Shown: positions 1 through 8,181 of the stretch, one piece after another
Position numbering within the stretch: position 1 is the first letter of the stretch
Layout: each line of letters starts with the position of its first letter
NCBI RefSeq assembly: GCF_020073815.1
Contig: NZ_JAIQZJ010000003.1
Span: 372,001 to 436,000, forward strand
DNA length: 64,000 nt
Direction: 5' to 3'
Origin: Nocardioides mangrovi
GTDB taxonomy: Bacteria; Actinomycetota; Actinomycetes; Propionibacteriales; Nocardioidaceae
Translations under genes and position numbers: made by a program
The notes under the pieces: generated by a model
What the model saw: only the letters and a program-made list of their open reading frames with translations
Told to the model about the DNA's origin: nothing
The model's database searches: none

Positions 1-224
1 GGCGCGTAGAAGAGGTGTCCGACCGGCACGTCGTCGACCAGCGCGACCCGCCCGCACGACCCCCACTCGCGCAGCACCTCCGAGGCCCAGCCGTCCTTCT
101 CGGCCGCGGCGTCGTCCACCCGCGCCCGGCGTACCGGGTCCAGCTCCCAGAACAGGCAGGAGCGGCACGGCGCCTCGAGGACGTCGAGGTGGTCCAGGGT
201 GAGCCGGACGATCTTGCGCGACAT
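1..224 (-). CDS. GNAT-like N-acetyltransferase, N-terminal fragment cut by window edge
   Basis: The ATG at 224-222 opens a leftward frame that stays open to the window edge (74 codons). It begins MSRKIVRLTLDHLDVL and contains a CRSCLFWELDP stretch, then a segment ending DDVPVGHLFYA. A Cys-x-x-Cys-x-x-Trp-Glu-Leu-like opening of this kind is seen in actinobacterial GNAT-family proteins encoded beside parAB. The acetyl-CoA-binding part would lie outside the window, so the family call is an inference from the N-terminus and context. A GGAGG sits four bases before the ATG. The gene is divergent from the aminotransferase at 285. Substrate unknown. Confidence 0.6.
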   Translation of the reverse strand, partial: MSRKIVRLTLDHLDVLEAPCRSCLFWELDPVRRARVDDAAAEKDGWASEVLREWGSCGRVALVDDVPVGHLFYA

Positions 225-284
225 CACACCTCCACGGGTGGAACCCCGGAGCCATCGTAGGCCGGGACCTGTCACGATGGCGGG

Positions 285-1499
285 GTGCGCAAGATCCGAC
301 AGAGCAGGAAGCTGCAGAACGTCCGGTACGACGTGCGGGGCCCGATCCTCGTCGAGGCCCAGCGCCTCGAGGCCGAGGGCCACCACATCCTCAAGCTGAA
401 CATCGGCAACACCGCGCCGTTCGGCTTCGAGGCACCCGAGGCCATCGTCGCCGACATGGTGCACCATCTGCCGGACGCCCAAGGCTACAGCGACAGCCAG
501 GGCATCTACCCGGCGCGCACGGCGGTCGCGCAGTTCTACCAGTCCCGCGGCCTCCGCGACGTCTCGGTCGAGGACGTCTTCATCGGCAACGGCGTCTCCG
601 AGCTCATCACGATGGTCCTGCAGACGTTCCTCGACGACGGCAACGAGATCCTGGTGCCGGCGCCCGACTACCCGCTGTGGACCGGTGCGATCACCCTCTC
701 CGGCGGGACCGCGGTCCACTACGAGTGCGACGAGAGCAACGGCTGGAACCCCGACCTCGCCGACATCGAGGCCAAGATCACCGAGAACACCCACGGTCTG
801 GTGATCATCAATCCCAACAACCCCACCGGTGCGGTCTACAGCCCCGAGACGGTCAAGGGCCTCATCGACATCGCCCGCCGCCACGAGCTGGTCGTCTTCT
901 CCGACGAGATCTACGAGAAGATCATCTTCGACGACGCGGTCCACCACCACGCCGCGGAGTACGCCGGCAACGACGTGCTCTGCCTGACCTTCAGTGGCCT
1001 CTCCAAGGCCTACCGGGTCTGCGGCTACCGCGCCGGCTGGTTGATGATCTCGGGGCCGAAGGAGATCGCCGAGGACTTCCTCGAGGGCCTGACCCTGATG
1101 GCCAACATGCGGATGTGCGCCAACGTCCCGGCCCAGCACGCGATCCAGACCGCACTGGGCGGCTACCAGTCGATCGAGGAGCTCATCGTCCCCGGCGGGC
1201 GCTTCTACGAGCAGAGCAAGCTGGCCAGCCGCCTGCTCAACGAGATCCCGGGCGTCAGCAACGTCGAGCCGCAGGGCGCGCTCTACTGCTTCCCGCGCCT
1301 CGACCCGGAGGTCTACCCGATCGAGGACGACGAGACGTTCGTGATCGACCTGCTCCGGTCGAAGAAGCTCCTGGTCACCCACGGCACGGGCTTCAACTGG
1401 CCGCGGCCCGACCACTTCCGGCTGGTGACCCTGCCCGACGTCCAGGTGCTCGAGGAGGCGATCGGCCGGATCGCCGACTTCCTCGCCACCCGCCGCTGA
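285..1499 (+). CDS. PLP-dependent class I/II aminotransferase (alanine aminotransferase-like)
   Basis: The 404-residue protein has the fold-type I aminotransferase layout. It has an N-terminal LNIGNTAPFGFEAP segment, NPNNPTGAVY for substrate and cofactor binding, and the DEIYEKI loop. Lys241 in SGLSKAYRVCGYRAGW is the expected Schiff-base lysine for pyridoxal phosphate. Length and motifs fit the AlaA group, which interconverts pyruvate and alanine using glutamate, but other acceptors are possible. The GTG at 285 is chosen because homologues begin at the RKIRQSRKLQNVRYD segment. A CACGAT box ends six bases upstream, so the message could be leaderless. The acyltransferase at 1516 follows after 16 bases, probably in the same transcript. 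Confidence 0.88.
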   Translation: MRKIRQSRKLQNVRYDVRGPILVEAQRLEAEGHHILKLNIGNTAPFGFEAPEAIVADMVHHLPDAQGYSDSQGIYPARTAVAQFYQSRGLRDVSVEDVFIGNGVSELITMVLQTFLDDGNEILVPAPDYPLWTGAITLSGGTAVHYECDESNGWNPDLADIEAKITENTHGLVIINPNNPTGAVYSPETVKGLIDIARRHELVVFSDEIYEKIIFDDAVHHHAAEYAGNDVLCLTFSGLSKAYRVCGYRAGWLMISGPKEIAEDFLEGLTLMANMRMCANVPAQHAIQTALGGYQSIEELIVPGGRFYEQSKLASRLLNEIPGVSNVEPQGALYCFPRLDPEVYPIEDDETFVIDLLRSKKLLVTHGTGFNWPRPDHFRLVTLPDVQVLEEAIGRIADFLATRR

Positions 1500-1515
1500 C
1501 CGGAGGCCACCGCAG

Positions 1516-2280
1516 ATGCGCGACATCACCTACCCGCCCATCATCGTCACGGCGAAGACCGCCTTCCGGGTCCTGGGCCAACGGTTCCAGATGACCGGGA
1601 CCGAGCACGTCCCCCGATCCGGCGGCGTGCTCCTCGCCTGCAACCACATCGGGTACGTCGACTTCATCTACGGCGGCCTGGCTGCCAACCCGTCCGGGCG
1701 CCTGGTGCGCTTCATGGCCAAGAAGGAGCTCTTCGACCACCGGGTCGTCGGCCCCCTCATGCGGTCGCTGCACCACATCGAGGTCGACCGCGGCGCCGGC
1801 GAGGCATCGGCGCGGACCGCGATCGACTACCTCCGCGCCGGCGAGGCCGTGGGCATCTTCCCCGAGGCGACGATCTCCCGCTCCTTCGAGCTCAAGGAGT
1901 TCAAGACGGGCGCGGTGCGGATCGCCGCCGAGGCCGGCGTCCCGCTGGTCCCGGTCATCATGTGGGGCACCCAGCGGATGATGACCAAGGACCACCCGCG
2001 CGACTTCTCGCGCGGGAAGACCATCGCGCTCACCGTGGGCGAGCCACTCCATCCCACCGGCGCCGACCCGGTCGCCGAGACCGCGGAGCTGCGGGCGGCG
2101 ATGACCGGTCTGCTCGACACGACCATCCGCGCCTACCCGGCCGACGAGCAGCCGCCGGGCTCCTGGTGGTTGCCCGCGTCGTTCGGCGGCTCCGCCCCGA
2201 CCCCCGCGGAGGCCGAGCGTCTCGACGTCGAGGAGAAGCGGGCGCGAGCCGCCCGTCGTGCCAACAAGTCGACAAAGTGA
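1516..2280 (+). CDS. PlsC-type lysophospholipid acyltransferase
   Basis: The 254-residue protein carries the acyltransferase signature HX4D at His44-Asp49 (NHIGYVD) and the later FPEATIS block that binds the glycerol-phosphate. This family moves an acyl chain onto 1-acyl-glycerol-3-phosphate or a related lysolipid at the inner membrane face. The C-terminus is rich in Arg and Lys. The start follows GGAGGCC. It lies 16 bases after the aminotransferase and ends 31 bases before convergent parB, with no clear terminator between them. A second, larger PlsC-like gene is at 25544. The exact lipid substrate cannot be read from sequence. Confidence 0.85.
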   Translation: MRDITYPPIIVTAKTAFRVLGQRFQMTGTEHVPRSGGVLLACNHIGYVDFIYGGLAANPSGRLVRFMAKKELFDHRVVGPLMRSLHHIEVDRGAGEASARTAIDYLRAGEAVGIFPEATISRSFELKEFKTGAVRIAAEAGVPLVPVIMWGTQRMMTKDHPRDFSRGKTIALTVGEPLHPTGADPVAETAELRAAMTGLLDTTIRAYPADEQPPGSWWLPASFGGSAPTPAEAERLDVEEKRARAARRANKSTK

Positions 2281-2311
2281 CTAATCGCTTTGCCGCTAGA
2301 TCTCTAGGTCG

Positions 2312-3274
2312 TCAGATCGGCCGGTCGTTCCGGTTGCGCGGGTCCATGATGTCGACGATGCGCTGCAGGTCGTCGAGCGAGGCGAACTCGACCGTGATCT
2401 TGCCCTTGGCGCGGCCGAGGTCGACCTTCACCCGGGTCTCGAGCCGGTCCGAGAGCCGCTCCGCCAGGTCTGCGAGCCCGGGGGCCACGGGCTTGTTGCG
2501 CCGCACCGGGCGGGTCGCCGGGCCGTCGACGTCGCGCACGGCGACGATCTCCTCGAGGCCGCGGACGCTGATGCCCTCGGCGATGACGCGCTGGGCGAGC
2601 CGGTCCTGGACCTCCGGGTCCTCGATCGCCAGCAGCGACCGGGCGTGGCCGGCGGACAGGACGCCCGCGGCGACCCGGCGCTGCACGGCCGGTGTCAGCT
2701 TGAGCAGCCGGAGCGTGTTGCTGATCTGCGGGCGGGACCGACCGATGCGGGAGGCGAGCTCCTCGTGGGTGCAGTCGAAGTCGTCCAGCATCTGCCGGTA
2801 GGCGGCCGCCTCCTCCAGCGGGTTGAGCTGGGAGCGGTGGAGGTTCTCGAGCAGCGCATCGCGGAGCATGTCGACGTCGTCGGTCTCCCGGACGATCGCC
2901 GGGATCATCTCGCGGCCGGCCGCCTGGGTCGCGCGCCAGCGGCGCTCGCCCATGACCAGCTCGTAGTCCTCGGGGCCGCGCCGGCGGACGACGACGGGCT
3001 GGAGGACGCCGATCTCGCGCACCGAGTGCACGAGCTCGTCCATCGCCTCCTCGTCGAAGACCTGGCGGGGCTGGACGTCGTTGGGCCGGATCTGGCCGAC
3101 CGGCAGCTCGGCGAAGTAGGCACCGGCGACGGGCTGCAGGCCCGGGGCCGCCGGCTCGGGCGCCGCCGCGGGAGCGTCGCCGTCCTCGGGCGCCTCGGCG
3201 GTCGGCGCGGTGGGGATCAGGGAGCCCAGGCCGCGGCCGAGTCCTCGGCGCTGCGGCGGACGGTTGGCGTTCAC
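2312..3274 (-). CDS. parB: Chromosome-partitioning protein ParB
   Basis: The 320-residue protein is a ParB/Spo0J CTPase clamp that loads at parS and spreads on origin-proximal DNA. Visible parts in order: an N-terminal [14 protein letters not shown] segment that contacts ParA; the ParB N-domain with GERRWRA, the CTP-binding motif; the [14 protein letters not shown] helix; a helix-turn-helix in [18 protein letters not shown]; and a C-terminal dimer domain ending in a basic tail. The GTG at 3274 overlaps the parA stop as GTGA, indicating translational coupling. A longer upstream extension of the frame is antisense-like sequence within parA and is not used. Confidence 0.96.
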   Translation of the reverse strand: MNANRPPQRRGLGRGLGSLIPTAPTAEAPEDGDAPAAAPEPAAPGLQPVAGAYFAELPVGQIRPNDVQPRQVFDEEAMDELVHSVREIGVLQPVVVRRRGPEDYELVMGERRWRATQAAGREMIPAIVRETDDVDMLRDALLENLHRSQLNPLEEAAAYRQMLDDFDCTHEELASRIGRSRPQISNTLRLLKLTPAVQRRVAAGVLSAGHARSLLAIEDPEVQDRLAQRVIAEGISVRGLEEIVAVRDVDGPATRPVRRNKPVAPGLADLAERLSDRLETRVKVDLGRAKGKITVEFASLDDLQRIVDIMDPRNRNDRPI

Positions 3275-4242
3275 GAGGCTGCTCCCTGGATCGCGATCTC
3301 GCGCGCCGCCTCGAGGTAGGACAGCGCGCCCGGCGAACCGGGATCGTAGGTCATCACGGTCTGGCCGTAGGACGGGGCCTCCGAGACCCGGACCGACCGC
3401 GGGATCGACGTCTTGAGGACCCGCTCGCCGAAGTGCTCCCGCACCTCCTCGGCCACGCCCGCCGCCAGCCGGGTGCGCGCGTCGTACATCGTCACCAGGA
3501 TGGTGGAGACGTCGAGCTGCTGGTTGAGGTGGGCCTTGACCATCTCCACGGTCTCGAGGAGCTGGCCGAGGCCCTCGAGCGCGTAGTACTCGGCCTGGAT
3601 CGGGATCAGCATCTCGTCGCCGGCGACCAGGGCGTTGAGGGTGAGCAGGCCCAGCGAGGGCGGGCAGTCGATGAGCACGTAGTCGAAGCGCTCCTCCCCC
3701 GCGTCGGTGCCGCCGACCAGCGGGTGCCCGTGCACGGCCTTGCGCAGCCGGCTCTCCCGGGCGACCACGGAGACGAGCTCGATCTCGGCGCCGGCCAGGT
3801 CGATGGTCGCGGGCACGACCCACAGGCCGTCGACCTCGGGGCTCGGGCTGGCGACCTCCTCCAACGGCACGCCGTCGACGAGGGCGTCGTACGTCGAGGG
3901 CACGCCGCGGCGGTGCTCGACCCCGAGTGCCGTGGACGCGTTGCCCTGGGGATCGAGGTCCACCACCAGCACGCGCTGGCCGAGCTGAGCCAGGGCGGCG
4001 GCGATGTTCACCGTCGAGGTGGTCTTGCCGACCCCGCCCTTCTGGTTCGCGACCACGAAGACGCGGGTCCTCTCGGGCCGGGACAGCGCCGGGCGGAACC
4101 GGGTGCCCTGGCGGGCCAGCACGCTGTGCTCGGCGGCCCGGGCCAGGGGAGTGTGGTGGTCGTCGTCGAAGGTCGGCGCGCCGTCCGCGAGGTCCTCGGC
4201 GGTCCGGACGCGGAACGTCGTTTCACGTGAAACATCGGCCAC
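3271..4242 (-). CDS. parA: Chromosome-partitioning ATPase ParA
   Basis: With the GTG at 4242 the protein has 323 residues. The deviant Walker A motif KGGVGKTT lies at about residues 68-75, followed by [10 protein letters not shown] (A-prime motif) and [12 protein letters not shown] (Walker B). It is a MinD/ParA-family ATPase that positions ParB-parS complexes. The 5' end encodes MADVSRET over a parS site. An alternative GTG at 4356 would overlap the rsmG stop as GTGA and has GGAGG eight bases upstream, giving 361 residues. I prefer 4242 because the intervening codons are poor in third-position G/C and hold DnaA-box-like motifs. Confidence 0.93.
   Translation of the reverse strand: MADVSRETTFRVRTAEDLADGAPTFDDDHHTPLARAAEHSVLARQGTRFRPALSRPERTRVFVVANQKGGVGKTTSTVNIAAALAQLGQRVLVVDLDPQGNASTALGVEHRRGVPSTYDALVDGVPLEEVASPSPEVDGLWVVPATIDLAGAEIELVSVVARESRLRKAVHGHPLVGGTDAGEERFDYVLIDCPPSLGLLTLNALVAGDEMLIPIQAEYYALEGLGQLLETVEMVKAHLNQQLDVSTILVTMYDARTRLAAGVAEEVREHFGERVLKTSIPRSVRVSEAPSYGQTVMTYDPGSPGALSYLEAAREIAIQGAAS
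4219..4234. promoter_or_regulatory. parS site 1, inside the 5' end of parA
   Basis: The 16 bases cGTTTCACGTGAAACA match the bacterial parS consensus TGTTTCACGTGAAACA at 15 positions. The site lies inside parA codons 3-8, where it is read as DVSRET. ParB is expected to load here. Confidence 0.93.
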
Positions 4243-4261
4243 CGGGTCGGTCTCCTCCTGC

Positions 4262-4326
4262 TGTGGATGACCGGGCTCGGTCTGTGGATATTCACGCTCA
4301 CCGGCGGTCGGACCACCGGTGGAAAA
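4262..4326. promoter_or_regulatory. DnaA-box-like cluster ahead of parA
   Basis: On the minus strand there are TCATCCACA (4270-4262) and ATATCCACA (4291-4283). Each is one base from TTATCCACA and they are 21 bases apart in the same orientation. A weaker TTTTCCACC lies at 4326-4318. The stretch sits between rsmG and the chosen parA start. DnaA binding is an inference. Confidence 0.45.
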
Positions 4327-4352
4327 CCCGTCTCCGGGGCCCCCGTGCTCGG

Positions 4353-5117
4353 TCACGCCGATCGCCTCCGCTTCCGCTTCGATGGGCTCCTCGGCCCGGC
4401 GCGACCCTTCGACGTCCGCGCGGCCGCCCCCGTCGCAAGCGGCCAAGATACCCGCCCCGGATCGGCCCAGGCCACCCGGACGGCCACCGTGGTGGAGACC
4501 GCCAGGTCCGCCGGCAGCTCCGCGCCGAGCGTGAGCACCTCCGGCGCGCCGCACCCCCACCGCGCGAGCTCGTCGGCCGCCTCCTCGATCTCGGTCTCGA
4601 TGGAGCTGCCCTTCATCGCCAGCAGCGCCCCGGTGGGCGCGACGAGTGGCATCGACCAGTCGAGCAGCCGGCCCAGGGGAGCGACCGCCCGCGACGTCAC
4701 CACGTCGAACGTCCGCTCGCCGTGCAGCGCGTCAGCCCGGCCGCGCACCACCTCGACGTGGTCGAGCGCCAGCGCGGTGACGACCTCCTCCAGGAAGGTG
4801 GTGCGGCGGAGCAGCGGCTCGACGAGCGTGATCCGCAGGTCCGGCCGGGCGATCGCCAGGACCAGTCCGGGCAGCCCGGCTCCGGACCCGATGTCGCAGA
4901 CCGACACGTCCGCCGGGATCGGCTCGGCGAGGAGGGCGCAGTTCACCAGGTGCCGCTCCCAGAGGCGGGGCGCCTCCCGTGGGCCGATCAGCCCGCGGAT
5001 CACACCGTCCGTCGCCAGCAGGCCGGCGTACCGCTCCGCGAGCGGCAGCCGCTCAGACGAGAACACCCTCCGCGCCGACTCCGGCGTGGAGGGTGTTTCA
5101 CGTGAAACGTCGCTCAT
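4353..5117 (-). CDS. rsmG: 16S rRNA (guanine527-N7) methyltransferase RsmG
   Basis: The 254-residue GidB/RsmG methyltransferase uses S-adenosylmethionine to methylate G527 of 16S rRNA. The SAM-binding block is VCDIGSGAGLPGLVLA. The family hallmarks RLWERHLVNCALL and VVTSRAVAPLGRLLDW are present, and the protein ends in a basic tail. The first residues are MSDVSRET because the 5' end carries a parS site, as in parA. Loss of RsmG gives low-level streptomycin resistance in other bacteria. It lies between jag and parA in the usual origin-proximal order. Confidence 0.95.
   Translation of the reverse strand: MSDVSRETPSTPESARRVFSSERLPLAERYAGLLATDGVIRGLIGPREAPRLWERHLVNCALLAEPIPADVSVCDIGSGAGLPGLVLAIARPDLRITLVEPLLRRTTFLEEVVTALALDHVEVVRGRADALHGERTFDVVTSRAVAPLGRLLDWSMPLVAPTGALLAMKGSSIETEIEEAADELARWGCGAPEVLTLGAELPADLAVSTTVAVRVAWADPGRVSWPLATGAAARTSKGRAGPRSPSKRKRRRSA
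5094..5109. promoter_or_regulatory. parS site 2, inside the 5' end of rsmG
   Basis: TGTTTCACGTGAAACg matches the parS consensus at 15 of 16 positions. It overlaps codons 3-8 of rsmG, read as DVSRET, the same peptide encoded by parS site 1 in parA 875 bases away. Confidence 0.93.
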
Positions 5118-5136
5118 CCGAGCACGGTCCTCCCGG

Positions 5137-5706
5137 TCACGCGGGCAGCACCACGACGAAGCGACGCGGCTCGACGCCCTCGGACTCCGAGGTCAGGCCG
5201 GCGGCCGCCACCGCGTCGTGCACGATCTTGCGCTCGAACGGCGACATCGGGTCGAGCGAGACGGACTCGCCGGACTCCTTGACCTGCGCGGTGGTCTTCT
5301 CGGCCAGCTCGACCAGCTCGGCGCGCTTCTGCGCCCGGAAGCCCGAGACGTCGAGCATCAAGCGGGAGCGCTCACCGGTCTCCCGGTAGACCGCGAGCCG
5401 GGTCAGCTCCTGGAGCGCGTCGAGCACCTCGCCCTTCGCGCCGACGAGCTGCGACAGGTCCGCGCCGACGATGGACACCGCGGCGCGGTCGCCGTCGACG
5501 TCCATGTCGAGGTCGCCGTCGAGGTCCGCGATGTCGAGCAGCTCCTCGAGGTAGTCCGCGGCGATGTCGCCCTCACGCTCGAGCTCCTGGAGGCGAGAGC
5601 TCTCCGGCTCCTGCGTCCCGGCCTCGTCGACGCTCTCCGCGTCGACGATCTCTGCCTCGGTGGTCGCGGTGTCGGTCGTCGCTGCGTCGTTCACGGGCTC
5701 GCTCAC
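5137..5706 (-). CDS. jag: Jag/KhpB-like KH-R3H RNA-binding protein
   Basis: The 189-residue protein has an acidic N-terminal third, then a KH-type RNA-binding domain with its GxxG loop at Gly89-Gly92 (GAKG), and an R3H domain with Arg159 and His163 in SPFERKIVHD. This is the Jag protein usually encoded after yidC. It binds RNA and is linked to cell elongation and division in Gram-positive bacteria. The GTG at 5706 overlaps the yidC stop as GTGA. The separate Jag-N domain of Firmicutes is absent, which is normal in actinobacteria. Confidence 0.92.
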   Translation of the reverse strand: MSEPVNDAATTDTATTEAEIVDAESVDEAGTQEPESSRLQELEREGDIAADYLEELLDIADLDGDLDMDVDGDRAAVSIVGADLSQLVGAKGEVLDALQELTRLAVYRETGERSRLMLDVSGFRAQKRAELVELAEKTTAQVKESGESVSLDPMSPFERKIVHDAVAAAGLTSESEGVEPRRFVVVLPA

Positions 5707-6698
5707 TGGTTGCCTCCCTCGGGCTTCGGCTTCGGGCTCGGGTTCGGCCCGCCGGACTTCTTGCGCTGGCTCTTGGACTGCCGCTTGGGCTGCTGCCGCT
5801 GCTGCGGGCGCTGCTCCTCCGGCTCGGGCTCGGGCGCCGCCTCGACCGCCGCCGGCTTGCCGTGCCGCTCGGCCTTGAGCCGGTCGCGCTCGAGCTTGGC
5901 CTTCTCGGCCGCGGTGCCCGGCGCCGGGTTGTTCCGGATCACGTAGAACTGCTGGCCCATGGTCCACAGGTTGGAGGTGGTCCAGTAGAAGAGGACGGCG
6001 ATCGGGAAGGCGATGCCACCGACGGCGAAGACGACGGGCAGCACGTAGAGGAGCAGCTTCTGCTGCTGGGCGTACGGGCCGCTGAGCGCGTCGGCCGGCA
6101 TGTTCTTGCTCATCAGCTGACGCTGGGTGGTGAAGGTCGTCGCGGTCATCGCGACCACGAGGATCGCGGCCACGATCATCACCGCGACCGAGCCGTCGGC
6201 GTTCAGGAACGTCGCCTTCAGCGGGATCCCGAAGAGCTCGGCGTTCTGGAAGCTCTGCGCCAGGTCGGTGGTGATGAAGGCCTTCCCGTCACCCTTCGCG
6301 GCGTGGTGGTCGAGCAGCCGGAAGAGCGCAAGGAAGATCGGCATCTGGATCAGCAGCGGGAGGCACGAGGCGAACGGGTTGGTCCCGCTCTCCTTGTAGA
6401 GCTTCATCGTCTCCTGGGCGAGACGCTCCCGGTCGTGGCCGTACTTCTTCTGCAGCTCCTTGACCTTGGGCTGGATCAGCTGCATGTTCCGGCTGGACTT
6501 GATCTGCCGCACGAAGAGCGGGATCAGCGCCGCGCGCACGGTCAGCGTCAGGCCGATGATCGACAGCACCCAGACCAGACCGCTGTCGCCGTTCAGGCCG
6601 ATGGTCTCGAACAACCAGTGCCACGCGACGAGCACGGCAGAGATGGCGTAGTACAGCGGCGTCATGATGAAGCCGCCGATGTCGCCGAGGAATCCCAC
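5703..6698 (-). CDS. yidC: Membrane protein insertase YidC
   Basis: The 331-residue Oxa1/Alb3/YidC family protein inserts and folds inner-membrane proteins with or without SecYEG. Hydrophobic segments occur near the N-terminus, after TVRAALIPLFVRQIKSS (including the conserved Arg in the membrane groove), at LLIQMPIFLALF, and in the central and C-terminal thirds. A coiled, charged loop (MQLIQPKVKELQKKYG) separates the first two core helices. The C-terminus is a long basic and proline-rich tail, a feature of actinobacterial YidC that is likely to contact ribosomes. It is three bases downstream of yidD. Confidence 0.96.
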   Translation of the reverse strand: MGFLGDIGGFIMTPLYYAISAVLVAWHWLFETIGLNGDSGLVWVLSIIGLTLTVRAALIPLFVRQIKSSRNMQLIQPKVKELQKKYGHDRERLAQETMKLYKESGTNPFASCLPLLIQMPIFLALFRLLDHHAAKGDGKAFITTDLAQSFQNAELFGIPLKATFLNADGSVAVMIVAAILVVAMTATTFTTQRQLMSKNMPADALSGPYAQQQKLLLYVLPVVFAVGGIAFPIAVLFYWTTSNLWTMGQQFYVIRNNPAPGTAAEKAKLERDRLKAERHGKPAAVEAAPEPEPEEQRPQQRQQPKRQSKSQRKKSGGPNPSPKPKPEGGNQ

Positions 6699-6701
6699 GG
6701 A

Positions 6702-6980
6702 TCAGGCTCCTTGCTGGGGTGAGGAAGTGGATCCCGCGCGGAGGCGGGGAGAGCGAGGGGGCACCGGGTCGTAGCCGCCGGCGGCCCAGGGGTGGCACCG
6801 GCCGAGCCGGCGCACGGCCAGCCAGGTGCCGACGATGCTGCCGCGCTCCGTCACCGCCTGCAGCGCGTACGCCGAGCAGGACGGGTGGTAGCGGCAGACC
6901 TGGCCGTAGAGCGGGCTGATCAGCAGCCGGTAGGCGCGCAGGAACCCGATGAGCAGCCAGCGAACCGGGTCGTACCTCAT
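6702..6980 (-). CDS. yidD: Membrane-protein insertion efficiency factor YidD
   Basis: The 92-residue protein has the YidD signature: an amphipathic start ([20 protein letters not shown]), then [18 protein letters not shown] with its conserved Cys and His residues, and a [13 protein letters not shown] block. It assists YidC-dependent insertion at the membrane. The ATG at 6980 overlaps the rnpA stop (ATGA). An upstream in-frame extension lies inside rnpA and is not used. The C-terminus is variable and ends in SSPQQGA. Confidence 0.94.
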   Translation of the reverse strand: MRYDPVRWLLIGFLRAYRLLISPLYGQVCRYHPSCSAYALQAVTERGSIVGTWLAVRRLGRCHPWAAGGYDPVPPRSPRLRAGSTSSPQQGA

Positions 6981-7351
6981 GCGGGGACCTCCGCCCCGGT
7001 GCCGTCCAGCGGGGACAGCACCCGTCGGAGGCAACGCTCGAGGTCGGCGCGGAGTTCCGCCGACGAGGCGGACGCCGCCGCCGGGAGCGCCCGGACCACG
7101 AGCACAGCAGAGCCCGGGAGCGACGAGACGTGCTCCCGGGCCAGGTGTCGGAGTCGGCGCTTCACGCGGTTGCGGACGACGGCGTTGCCCACGGCCTTGC
7201 TGACCACGAAGCCCACCTGCGGCGGTGCCGCGGAGGCCTCGGCGGGCACCGCCAGATGCACCACGACGGTGCGCGAACCGCTGCGTCGACCCCTGCGGGT
7301 CGCGTCGCGGAACGACGCACCGTCGGTGAGGCGGTGAGCCGAGGACAGCAC
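6977..7351 (-). CDS. rnpA: Ribonuclease P protein component
   Basis: The 124-residue basic protein is the subunit of RNase P that helps the catalytic RNA bind and trim the 5' leader of pre-tRNAs. The diagnostic block is [24 protein letters not shown], containing the RNR motif. The start is a GTG at 7351, giving the usual [13 protein letters not shown] opening. It lies 34 bases downstream of rpmH and is coupled to yidD. The Ala/Ser-rich C-terminal part is typical of high-G+C species. Confidence 0.95.
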   Translation of the reverse strand: MLSSAHRLTDGASFRDATRRGRRSGSRTVVVHLAVPAEASAAPPQVGFVVSKAVGNAVVRNRVKRRLRHLAREHVSSLPGSAVLVVRALPAAASASSAELRADLERCLRRVLSPLDGTGAEVPA

Positions 7352-7385
7352 GAGGCTGGCCTGGGTCCGGCGGCCGGAACGGCCG

Positions 7386-7523
7386 TCAGACGGCGAGGCT
7401 CTTGCGACCCTTGCGGCGGCGCGAGGACAGGATGGCGCGGCCGGCGCGGGTGCGCATGCGAAGACGGAAACCGTGCACCTTGTGACGGCGGCGGTTGTTC
7501 GGCTGGTACGTGCGCTTGCTCAT
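7386..7523 (-). CDS. rpmH: 50S ribosomal protein L34
   Basis: The 45-residue gene is shorter than usual gene-finding cut-offs. It encodes [18 protein letters not shown] at the start and [10 protein letters not shown] at the end, with almost every other residue basic, exactly the L34 pattern. L34 is a component of the 50S subunit. It is the first gene of the leftward rpmH-rnpA-yidD-yidC-jag-rsmG-parA-parB block and is preceded by a purine-rich ribosome-binding site. Confidence 0.98.
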   Translation of the reverse strand: MSKRTYQPNNRRRHKVHGFRLRMRTRAGRAILSSRRRKGRKSLAV

Positions 7524-8181
7524 GAAACTCTCTCCATGGTGTTGTCAGGGCGGTCACGCGGGCCGGGCGGCAGTGCACGTGACACGGTGCTGGTGAACGC
7601 CGTGCTGGTGACGTGCGAGCGAGCCTTTCGGCTGGCACCGCCCACCCACGCGAGAGACAGCTCTGTCGTGGGCATGCGGCACCGGTCGACACCGGGTGAC
7701 CAACCAACGGTACGCGCTGGGATTCCACAGGGTCAAACCCGCGCAGACCGGTCCGGTGCCCCCCGAGGTCTGCCCGACGTCGGCCGGGCGTCTGCCCTGT
7801 GGATGACGGCTTGCCGCCACGCCGACCGGCTTGTTACGTTCGGCCCCACCGAGGTTCCCCGCCGCCCTCGATCCAGACCGGAAGCACCAGGTCGTGTGAT
7901 GGCCGTCACAGTTGACGTACACCGCCTCTGACCAGCGCAAACGCGTTCCGATCAGGTCCGGGGGTGCGTCTCGGAACGACACTCTCCACAGGGAGGGGGT
8001 CAGGTTCACAACCTGTGGACAAAGTTGTGGACTCCCAGCAGTGACCGCACCGCGACACGACCTGACGGGTTCTCCTGCGAGAGCTTGCGGGCTCCGTCAC
8101 GATGGGGCACTCGACCGGAGCTCCGGACCCAGGACACCCAGCCGGGTCAGCCGGAGAGACCAGACGACGAAAGCGGGAGCG
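7524..8181. other. rpmH-dnaA intergenic region with DnaA boxes
   Basis: This 658-base gap has no credible gene. DnaA-box-like 9-mers are TCATCCACA (minus, 7806-7798), CTCTCCACA (plus, 7982-7990), a perfect TTGTCCACA (minus, 8022-8014) and GAGTCCACA (minus, 8034-8026). The last three cluster 150-200 bases before the dnaA start and probably serve dnaA autoregulation. They may also contribute to origin function. The rpmH promoter lies at its left side. I could not identify a convincing dnaA promoter. Confidence 0.65.
7707..7736 (-). promoter_or_regulatory. Probable rpmH promoter
   Basis: Read on the minus strand, TTGACC (7736-7731) and TACCGT (7712-7707) are separated by 18 bases, a good actinobacterial housekeeping promoter about 180 bases ahead of rpmH. 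The spacer contains CTGTGGAAT, whose complement ATTCCACAG resembles a DnaA box, so DnaA could influence this promoter. Confidence 0.6.

Noticed and set aside
4243..4356. N-terminal extension of parA to GTG 4356
   Set aside because: It has good coupling signals and cannot be excluded, but codon bias is weak and the stretch holds DnaA-box-like motifs, so the shorter protein is preferred.
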